From Lamellibrachia columna (taxonomy: Eukaryota > Annelida > Polychaeta > Sabellida > Siboglinidae), in NCBI GenBank assembly GCA_963662155.1, contig OY759267.1, positions 14,514,989 through 14,578,988 on the forward strand: DNA of 64,000 nt. The letters are read 5' to 3'. The position numbers and the translations under genes were made by a program. Under the pieces are notes generated by a model. The model was not told the DNA's origin, searched no databases, and was given only the letters and a program-made list of their open reading frames with translations. Shown in pieces: positions 56,451 through 64,000 of the stretch (positions are counted from its first letter, which is position 1; each line of letters begins with the position of its first letter).

Positions 56451-58311
56451 CTGGCAGAAAGCAACAACAAACACTTTCAGTTTCGTTTACAAAACGCCCT
56501 CGTTATTAATTGTTTTTTATTACGAATAAACAAGTGTTCAACTACTGGGTTTATGGAAACGGCTCATCAACTCTGGTCGACCAATAATGTAACTGGATTT
56601 TTACGCACTGAACATTTCAAGTTATGTTCAGAAAATACAGGCGCCTACTAAAGTCCAAAATAACCTATGCCGGATGTGACGTTATTACCTACGTTTTTTT
56701 TATGCAATATGGTTTGCAGATCACGTAAACAAGTAATCGCAGTTTCAGCCATCTGGCCTCATAAACGCCTTATAGACATTGCCCCAGAGCACTTTATTTC
56801 AAGACTCCGGGCAGTCATACAAAAGTCGTCATTAGTTTTGAATATTACACACAATTTTTCAAGATTTGATTGTTGTTGAGCCAAACAATCCCCGCCGACT
56901 TACGCCCCTAGTTCGCTATGGCAGTTCCGGTGGCTGCTTTGTTTTGCTGGCGGGAAAGGGAATGCACAATGATTTTGATACGTTAGACTGTTTTACGGCA
57001 CATTGCGACACTGGACATATTAGACTGTATAACATCGTAAGGTTGGTTACGAAATAATACCATTCAAAACGTGTTAGTATTGTGATGTTTTATATGTTAA
57101 TATTTTCGAAAATAAGCGATTTGGCGATGATATAAACTATGCCGGTTTTACGACATATATAGAGACCCCTTTACGGCTTTAATTAACAGACGAATAAATC
57201 TTCACCTTTAAATGTGAAATATAATTATATGATTTATTGATCTGCCAACGTCCCTTTTGTATAAGTTCTGAAGGTAATTATACTACAGCAGCAAAGAATA
57301 AAACCTGAAATATAACATTGTCAATTTAGAATAACTTTGATATCTAAAAGATCTGAGAATTGTGGTATTTAAATAATGAAAAAGCTCCAACTAGCTCCTG
57401 ATCAGTTAACCAATGAAAATCGTGATTTGTCTCTATACGATAGGAATGTTGACGAACGAAGCAGTTTCATTCCATTTATGTCGCTACGTAGCTGTGTAAC
57501 TTAATACCTGACCATTACTGCCATTCTCTCAGACGTACCTGTTGACGACTTGGTAGGTGGTTCTGCCGCAGCAGCCACAGCCAGAGACGCGCGGCAACAC
57601 CCGGCCGCTGCAGCAGACGGTCCGTGCCGTGTCGTGTCGAACGCCACCGCAACCTAAAACAACAGCAATAACAGTTGTGTGACGACGATGCTTTGTTGGA
57701 ACGGTACGTTACAGTATGGTCGCCCATCTAGTCTACTGACTGTGTCAGTGTCTTAGTACTGTTTATACTGTCTATGTCCCATCTAATCCTCTCACCGGTT
57801 CATATAATCGCATTCGGACGCCGTTCTGTGTGTAATTATCAAACGTTGGGTAAGACAGAACACAATGATCCGCAATATGTCGTCATCAACTCACTGCGTT
57901 GAGTCGTCGTGACGCGGGTCTGCCAGTATCTTCGCATGTAACTCGACCAGTAGGCGTTGCCGCTACCCCCGTAGCCCGAGTATCCCCCGTAACCCGGGTT
58001 GCCGCCCATGAAGTACTGTGAGCTGGAGTGTTGAACGCAGCAAGCCAATACGAGGCAGAGCGCCACACGGCACATCATCTTTATGGAGGAGGACCTAGCG
58101 ACAAGAGATATATGTGTGAGCAAACAACACGCACGCACGCACGCACGCACGCACGCACACAGTGACACTTGCATGTAGTTTCATAAAAGATAAAAGTTAT
58201 TTCTATGAAGTAAAAACATGTTCAGCTGTTATAATTACTATATAAATGGAGATCACACGCAAACAGGTATTCGGTTGTCTAATAACCTGACACAGGTGTG
58301 CTTATTTACAT
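56318..58311 (-). CDS. Small galaxin-like secreted protein, copy B (complete, 4 exons)
   Basis: Minus-strand exons: about 58379-58310 (ending in AT), 58094-57895, 57653-57539 and 56450-56318. The coding sequence starts with AT at 58311-58310 and totals 150 codons including TAG at 56320-56318, so 149 residues. N-terminus MSSSIKMMCRVALCLVLACC is a signal peptide. Next are a Gly/Tyr region (GGNPGYGGYSGYGGSG), the AYWSSYMRRYWQTR block and the same four Cys-Cys pairs as copy A. Exons 3 and 4 are almost identical to copies A and C. It points away from copy C (head to head) and towards copy A (tail to tail). Confidence 0.87.
56451..57538. other. Gene B intron 3
   Basis: Alignable with intron 3 of genes A and C at both ends (GAGAGAATGGCAGTAATGGT near the donor, AACACTTTCAGTTTCG-type words near the acceptor). 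The middle has diverged. Short frames at 56427-57057 have no support. Confidence 0.6.
57539..57653 (-). CDS. Gene B exon 3
   Basis: 115 nt, acceptor GTTGTTTTAG, donor GTACGT, phase 1 in and 2 out. Differs from gene C by two synonymous changes that I can see. Confidence 0.9.
57895..58094 (-). CDS. Gene B exon 2: signal peptide and Gly/Tyr region
   Basis: 200 nt, acceptor CTTGTCGCTAG, donor GTGAGT. The first G completes ATG. The second potential start seen in A and C (ATG AAG) is ATA AAG here, so only the split start, or the later KMM methionines, can serve. Confidence 0.87.
58128..58160. repeat. (GCAC)n microsatellite in gene B intron 1
   Basis: About eight tetranucleotides. Confidence 0.93.
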
Positions 58312-58378
58312 TGTTACAAGTCTGGTGGAGTACGTCGGCTGCAAGTCGTGCGTCTAGGTGTCGGTGCTGTGGACTGAA

Positions 58379-58492
58379 TGTCCAACTACCGTCCGAGCCG
58401 CCTTTTATACACAACCAAAAGCAACCGGAAACGGCTGGTGGGGTAACGCCATTATTGTCGGTAGCGCATCAAACAGGAGCGAAAGACAAAAC
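58379..58492 (-). promoter_or_regulatory. Core promoter of gene B
   Basis: On the minus strand TATAAAA is at 58409-58403, with the start at about 58379 (ACATTCAGTCC). Upstream are GCCGTTTCCGGTTGC and TTTGTCTTTCGCTCCTGTTT followed by GATGC. Closest to the promoter of gene C. Confidence 0.8.
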
Positions 58493-59345
58493 ACATGTGC
58501 TGAGGACCAGTCCACGTACACATGCGACTTGTCATACTGTTTTTATGCATTAATGTAAACGAAAAAAATTTGGGGTTGTTTTTCAACAAAGTAGATCTTC
58601 CTTATCTTGTGTCCACCGACTTTACAGTAATCAATCCGGGTACATAGTAGAAATGCATTTGTTCGGTAACACGGAATGTAATGGTTATATAAAAATACAA
58701 ATGCTCCTAGACATCTTTAAAAAATACAACCCGAAAGTTATGTCATTGGTCGTTGCGTCCGAAAACTATGGGAATAAATTCCTTTTCACGTGTTGTTGAA
58801 CAGTGTGTGTATTGCACATTTCCACAGTAGAACCACAAAGTCATGTCACATTATGGGTTACTTCTCGATATGTATGAAGCAAACATGTAGTGTGGCTGTA
58901 TTGTCAGTAACAGAATCATGCAACAAGACCGGTTAGTTGGGAAGTAAAGTCACCCATATGTACCAAATAGTGCTGTATGACATTAGTAGTATGGTAGAAT
59001 TAACGCTTATGTTGGTAGAATATGTACCAAATAGTGCTGTATGACATTAGTAGTATGGTAGAATTAACGCTTATGTTGGTAGAATATGTACCAAATAGTG
59101 CTGTATGACATTAGTAGTATGGTAGAATTAACGCTTATGTTGGTAGAATACACTAGGAAGACGTCAACATTTGTTTGGAATATAAACAACGCATTATTAT
59201 ATGTGTATGTACTGATTATTTCGGGAATTGCAATACTGTCTGTATTAAGTACTAGCAGCAACCAACAATGCCTAAGTATTCTTACATTATATATCTGACC
59301 AATATTTTTTTTGCTTAAGCACATTTATTCATTTGCAACTTGAAT
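58493..59345. repeat. Left arm of inverted duplication upstream of genes B and C
   Basis: Read on the + strand, it matches the reverse complement of 60785-61480. Shared words include GTAGATCTTC, TTATCTTGTGTCCACC, ACACGGAATGT, ACCAAATAGT, TGTCTGTATTA and GCACATTTATYCATTTGCAAC. Overall identity by eye is about 70-75%. Confidence 0.8.
58957..59148. repeat. 64-bp triplication in the left arm
   Basis: Three nearly identical copies of a unit starting TATGTACCAAATAGTGCTGT, at 58957, 59021 and 59085. The right arm has one counterpart (about 61006-61060), so the expansion followed the inverted duplication. Confidence 0.93.
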
Positions 59346-59835
59346 AACTGTTAACAAGGTTTAACAAAAATGTCATCCAAATCAAAACACCAGATGGCAA
59401 GTGGACAAGTTGCCTTATCATATTTATTGGCTTATCCATATTAGATATTGGTCATCGTGGTTTCAAATTCGTACTTAATCACACTGATAGGATTTGCAAA
59501 ATTAATATATATTTGTTGAATTAGTTTTAGTTCTCTGTGAGCCTGACTATCTTCTGATATCTAATCATCACTCTTCCTTTTCAACTGCTACTTCGTGTCC
59601 TCTTGTTCCATTTCCATAAGAGTGAAACAATAATTCTATCAATGTTGTTATAACTATTCAATACCTTTGACACTTATCATCGTATATGGCGTTGTTAAAT
59701 CAAATTCTTTGTGGCGTTTTAGTAACTAATATATCTCTGTTCTGGAATAAATTTTCTCGTTTGTATTATTTTCAGTGCATCTATGTCATACTTACGATAT
59801 GTCTATGTCTGACCATTGCTCCACACAGAGGTACA
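59340..59835 (-). mobile_element. LINE fragment (family 1), C-terminal region and 3' end
   Basis: The minus strand gives GTRGHEVAVEKE, LDIRR and SQRT pieces, and FDLTTPYT upstream. It resembles the tails at 1813 and 9470 but is more decayed. The 3' flank CATCCAAATCAAAACACCAG is the UTR. Confidence 0.65.
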
Positions 59836-59875
59836 CTTATCTCTTTTTCGTTGTGTTATATTTCTCCTATTTCTC

Positions 59876-60236
59876 CACACACACACAAACACACACACGC
59901 ACGCACACACACGCACGCACACACACACACACACACAAACACACACACGCGCACACGCACACGCACACGCACACGCACACGCACACGCACACGCACACGC
60001 ACACGCACACGCACACGCACACGCACACGCACACGCACACGCACACGCACACGCACACGCACACGCACACGCACACGCACACGCACACGCACACGCACAC
60101 GCACACGCACACGCACACGCACACGCACACGCACACGCACACGCACACGCACACGCACACGCACACGCACACGCACACGCACACGCACACGCACACGCAC
60201 ACGCACACGCACACGCACACGCACACGCACATGCAT
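59876..60236. repeat. (ACGCAC)n hexanucleotide tract, about 360 bp
   Basis: It begins with AC and ACGC mixtures, then becomes an almost pure CACACG array from 59945. The alternating purine-pyrimidine pattern favours Z-DNA. All six frames stay open without meaning. Confidence 0.96.
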
Positions 60237-60349
60237 TCGAAATCCCCCAATATGGTACTACGTTTTGTCTTATGTCAGTCAGACATGTTTCTGTTGAGTT
60301 GATTGTGCCAACCGCTGTGCCATATATCTTTAATGTAAATATAAATATT

Positions 60350-60530
60350 TAATGTGGCATTTTAATGAAAAGGTTGGAAATCTAAGTTGATAATATCTAT
60401 TGGCGACCCCTTATCTATCCATTTAGTGATTTAAAATCTAGTGATTTATCTCAATCATTACATATTTGTTCAGCATGACCTTACTTTTAGGAACCCATGT
60501 TGAGAGGGACTTATTAATTAATACTTGATA
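60350..60530 (-). mobile_element. LINE fragment: RT region before and at motif A
   Basis: The minus strand reads SQHGFLKVRSC, then after stops ITKWIDKGSPIDIINLDFQ. This matches the QHGFRKGRSCLTNL and VDIIYLDFQKAFD motifs of non-LTR RTs. It probably belongs to the same insertion as 59340-59835, with the hexanucleotide tract and a deletion in between. Confidence 0.72.
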
Positions 60531-60586
60531 AAGAAGACCGACATGTGGTATAAAATTAGTCTTTCTGATAATCTACACATCACATA

Positions 60587-60589
<3 letters not shown>

Positions 60590-60657
<68 letters not shown>

Positions 60658-60660
60658 TGT
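60590..60660. repeat. (TGCG)n microsatellite
   Basis: About 17 GCGT tetranucleotides. Confidence 0.95.
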
Positions 60661-60784
60661 GTCTTGCCATTTAACATGTGAAGAAGTTGTCAGATATAAA
60701 ACAATGTTCAACAAATATGGTTTGTGTGCTTTGATTAGTTACAAAACGACAACTTCAAAGTATTGCAAGGCAGATACTAGTTGC

Positions 60785-61480
60785 AAATGGATAAATGTGC
60801 CTAAGCAAAAAATGTAAATTGTTCAGAAATATAATTTGCCCATATTTAGACATTGTTTTTTTTTTACTAGTACCTAATACAGATAACAATACAACTGCCG
60901 AAAGAATCTTTACAGATCACATGTTATAATACACGTGTAATAATGTGTTATTTATATAGCAAAACAAAATGTATGTCATACCTGTTTATTTGTCCAACAA
61001 ACACATTATTTCTACCGTACTACTGATGTCAAACATAACTATTTGGTATATATGTGTGACGTACACTTGCGATCTAAACGGTCCTATTCCATGCGTTGCC
61101 ACTGATAATGCAACAACATCACACGTTTGTTCCATACATATAACGAACATATAAGCAACAATGAGACATGAATTACTTACAATTGTTGGTTACAACAACC
61201 AATGACATAATTAAAATTCATTGACATATTTGTATATTTAAAAGATGTGTACGAGTATTTGTATTTTCATATGAACATTCCGTGTAACTGCACGAATGCC
61301 TTTCTAGCATATTATATTCCGATTGATGATTGTAGTTGGTGGACACAAGATAATGAAGATCTACGTTGTTGAACAAAACACACATTTTTATATTTTACAT
61401 GAATGCATCAAAACAGTATGCAGGTCGTATTTGTTGGTGAACTGGTTCTGCGAAAGACAGGACGCTCAACACAGGTGTTT
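60785..61480. repeat. Right arm of inverted duplication upstream of genes B and C
   Basis: Reverse-complement partner of 58493-59345. Together with the first exons, the matched sequence runs from each gene outwards to at least 700 bp upstream. Confidence 0.8.
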
Positions 61481-61587
61481 TGTCTTTCACTAGTGTTTGA
61501 TGCCACCGACACAATGGCGTGTCCCCACCAGCCGTTTCCGGTTGCTTTCGGTTGTGTATAAAACGCGGCTCGGACGGTAGCTGGACA
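61480..61587 (+). promoter_or_regulatory. Core promoter of gene C
   Basis: TATAAAA at 61557-61563, start about 61587 (GGACATTCGG). Upstream are GCCGTTTCCGGTTGC (61531-61545) and TGTCTTTCAC...TTTGATGCCACCGAC (61481-61510). Confidence 0.8.
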
Positions 61588-61654
61588 TTCGGTCCGCAGC
61601 ACCGACACCTAGACGCACGACTTGCAGCCGACGGACTCCGCCAGACTTGTAGCA

Positions 61655-63576
61655 ATGTAAGTAAACGCACTCGTGTCGGGTTATCGCACAAACGAAGATA
61701 TGTTCGTTCAATCATTATAACGGCTGAACATGTTTTTGCATCATAAAAATAACTTTCTTGCAAGTATCACTGTCTGTGTGGTAGCGTGTGCGTAAGGATG
61801 CATGATTAAGCCCCTATAATGTATTATTCAGCTGAAGTCGGCAGTAGACAAAATTATGTTACTTAAAATGTAGACAAAATTATGTTACTTAAAATGTAGA
61901 CAAAATTATGTTACTTAAAATGTAGACAAAATTATGTTACTTAAAATGTAGACAAAATTATGTTACTTAAAATGTAGACAAAATTATGTTACTTAAAATG
62001 TAGACAACATTATGTTACTTAAAATGTAGACAACATTATGTTACTTAAAATGTAGATAACATTATGTTACTTAAAATGTAGACAACATTATATTACTTAA
62101 AATCTCCATGACTACTGTAAATCGAATTTGTTTGTCTTTCATTTAACAAACCTCATGTTTATGCCATGGAATGTTGCTGCTTAAAATGTATTATCTGTTG
62201 ATAGACATGCATTATTCTGTTCTCATTCCGTTGTCAATTTTACTATAATTATATGGTATGCGGTGTTGGTCCCTTAATCCCTTAGTAAACATTTATATGC
62301 GCAGAAAATGTCACTGGTCGGGTATTTTCCGGTAGAGTAGTCCAGTGTATCGAAGCGATTAATAGTTTTTGACCAAACACTCTCTCATGATTTCTCGCGA
62401 GATCTCGTGGATCTGACTTACTTGGTCACTGGTACCTCTGTTGTCGCCAGGTTCTCCATGAAGATGATGTGCGTAGTGGCGTTCTGCCTGGTGCTGTCCA
62501 GCTGCATACAAGACGCCAGCTCACAGTACCCCGGGGGCGGTTACGGAGGTTACGGAGGTTACGGAGGTTACGGGGGCTACGGGGGCTACGGGGGCGGCGG
62601 GGGCGGCGGGGGCGGCGGGGGCGGCGGGGGCGGCGGGGGCGGCGGGGGCGGCGGGGGCGGCGGCAACGCCTACTGGTCAAGTTACTTGCGAAGATACTGG
62701 CAGACCCGCGTCACGACGACTCAACGCAGTGAGTAGAAGGCGACACATGGGGCGTCCGAATGTGATTATTTTCATTGATTCAATCAATCAATAAGATCAC
62801 TGGGTTTTTAATAGGTGGAATAAATAATGTTAATCATTAGTGGCGAGCAGAGAAGACTGAATTAATCAATACCTACTTACGGCCGTTTATTGTTAGACTG
62901 AGCGGACGGTGCTTCTTGATTCCAATAAATAATTTACTTGAAACAGGTTATCTTGAAGCCTAAGAACACCTATCCTGCTAGATGCACGAGCCATACTATT
63001 GTATACCATAATTATCCATACACTATCGTCGTCACACAACTGTTATTGCCGTTGTTTTAGGTTGCGGCGGCGTTCGACACGACACGGCACGGACCGTCTG
63101 TTGCAGCGGCCGGGTGTTGCCGCGCGTCTCTGGCTGTGGCTGCTGCGGCAGAACCACCTACCAAGTCGTCAACAGGTACGTCTGAGAGAACATCGGTAAT
63201 GGTCAGATATGAATAAGGATGACCGAAATAACAATCGCCCTACTAACCCGCCTACAAAGCAAAGTAGCCAGAGAAACTGCAGCTACGTAGGGACATAAGT
63301 GGACGGGAATTGTTTCGCTCGTCAACATTCCTACCCTAAAGGAAATCTACAACGATTTTCATTGGTTATTTGAGTTTTTTAGTATTAAAATGCCCCAAAA
63401 ATTCTCAGATTTTTTCGATATAAAAATTCAGGTAACCTAACAACGTCATACAACATGTTTTGATGTCATGATAACTTTCATCTGACTGACTGGAGTCTCG
63501 ATAAAGTGATCATGCGCCAAATCTATGAGGCGTTTATATGTGTGGAGATGTAGGTAATAAACTCACATCCGGTATA

Positions 63577-63616
<40 letters not shown>

Positions 63617-64000
63617 TTCTACTAGACGCCTGGGGAACATTATGTAAGTACATTTAAATGTTTAATATGTAAAAATCCAATCATCGTCATTTGTCGGCCA
63701 GAGCCGGAGTATTTACGAGCCATTTCCATAAATCCAATAGTTGAACATTTCGCTACTTGGTAATTTCATTCTTTCGTTAAATGTTAAATGTGCATAACAT
63801 TACTTTTGACTAAATTACATGCAGGTTTTGTAAACGAAAAAGAAAGTGTTTATTGTTGTTTTCCGCCAGGATGTGCTGCAGTGGAAGCGTCACCTACCGG
63901 CGAATCGGCTACAACTCGTGTTGCGGGGGCCGAGGCTACAACTCCAACTTCAATAGTTGTAACCGCGGCTCCGTCGTTGGTGGCTACAACAACTACATGT
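61655..64000 (+). CDS. Small galaxin-like secreted protein, copy C (cut at window end)
   Basis: Exons: about 61587-61656 (ending in AT), 62451-62728, 63061-63175 and 63870 onward. The window ends after the T of the expected TAG, so only the last two bases of the stop are missing; the product would be 175 residues. Signal peptide MFSMKMMCVVAFCLVLSSC. Next are YGGYGGYGG repeats and then 25 consecutive glycines (62590-62664), the AYWSSYLRRYWQTR block and the four Cys-Cys pairs. The extra length relative to A and B comes entirely from the Gly/Tyr and poly-Gly part. A matrix role is inferred from the family. Confidence 0.86.
61846..62103. repeat. 26-bp minisatellite, ten copies, in gene C intron 1
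   Basis: Unit TGTAGACAAAATTATGTTAC + TTAAAA. The last copies carry ACAACATT in place of ACAAAATT. Confidence 0.95.
62104..62450. other. Rest of gene C intron 1
   Basis: Nothing recognised. It ends in the acceptor CTGTTGTCGCCAG, which is shared with genes A and B. Confidence 0.5.
62451..62728 (+). CDS. Gene C exon 2: signal peptide, Gly/Tyr and poly-Gly
   Basis: 278 nt, acceptor TTGTCGCCAG, donor GTGAGT. Codons GGT TAC GGA repeat, then GGG GGC GGC units of 9 bp repeat about eight times to code for the glycine run. Phase is kept (ends in phase 1), so the expansion has not broken the frame. Confidence 0.9.
62729..63060. other. Gene C intron 2
   Basis: 332 bp, shorter than in gene A (847 bp). 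Its 3' part aligns with gene B intron 2 (CGTCACACAACTGTTATTGC). Confidence 0.55.
63061..63175 (+). CDS. Gene C exon 3
   Basis: 115 nt. Codes for SCGGVRHDTARTVCCSGR onward; relative to gene A it has His/Thr in place of Tyr/Arg. Confidence 0.9.
63176..63869. other. Gene C intron 3 with (TA)n at 63577-63613
   Basis: Alignable with gene A intron 3. It has a single pre-repeat sequence where gene A has six 36-bp units, and a TA tract where gene A has ATTAGGTGT units. Confidence 0.65.
63870..64000 (+). CDS. Gene C terminal exon (131 of 133 nt visible)
   Basis: Identical to gene B over the visible part and one base different from gene A. Ends at ATGT of the final ATG-TAG. Confidence 0.9.

Noticed and set aside
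59686..60352. His-Thr, Arg-Thr and Ala-His repeat ORFs of about 175-200 codons
   Set aside because: Hexanucleotide microsatellite; all frames are open.

Overview
The window is nuclear DNA from an animal, most likely a marine invertebrate. The reasons are spliced genes with GT-AG introns, TATA boxes, AATAAA/ATTAAA poly(A) signals, several families of non-LTR retrotransposon (LINE) debris, and secreted proteins with repeated Cys-Cys pairs that look like galaxins (extracellular or skeletal-matrix proteins of corals, molluscs and other invertebrates). I cannot name the species. It is not bacterial: there are no operons, and nearly all long open frames are tandem repeats read as protein.

Genes. 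(1) A complete large galaxin-like gene on the + strand has coding exons from 27929 to 32661. The protein has about 262 residues, a signal peptide and 14 Cys-Cys pairs, and three of its exons each carry exactly one repeat module. (2) A family of three small secreted Gly/Tyr-rich, Cys-Cys proteins lies at 45806-48574 (+, copy A), 56318-58379 (-, copy B) and 61587 to the window end (+, copy C, cut two bases before the end of its stop codon). All three have the same four-exon structure, and their start codon is split by the first intron (AT in exon 1, G in exon 2). They share a proximal promoter: a TATA box, a 70-nt first exon and conserved upstream blocks. A and B are tail to tail. B and C are head to head inside an inverted duplication. 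(3) A lone TATA box with a short exon ending in AT before a GTGAGT donor lies at 13104-13169. It has the same split-start design and may be the distant first exon of the large gene.

Layout. 1-13000: minisatellites (44, 9, 50/58 and 14 bp units), eroded LINE tails, and about 490-bp direct repeats flanking a LINE tail. 13000-27900: the orphan promoter, 36-bp and 40-bp satellites, a LINE interrupted by a GC-rich cassette, and a TA-rich palindrome. 27900-33000: the large galaxin-like gene with repeats in most of its introns. 33000-45700: two 41-bp satellites, a nearly complete LINE (36691-39175), and 45-, 33- and 50-bp repeats. 45700-64000: the small-gene cluster, separated by LINE fragments and a 1.66-kb array of 46-bp units.

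By my own estimate, tandem repeats make up about one sixth to one fifth of the window. Intron comparison between paralogs shows some of them arising from single-copy sequence. How the genes work together is inference: all four encode secreted Cys-Cys proteins that probably act in one extracellular matrix, and the near-identical exons 3 and 4 of the small genes point to recent duplication or gene conversion.
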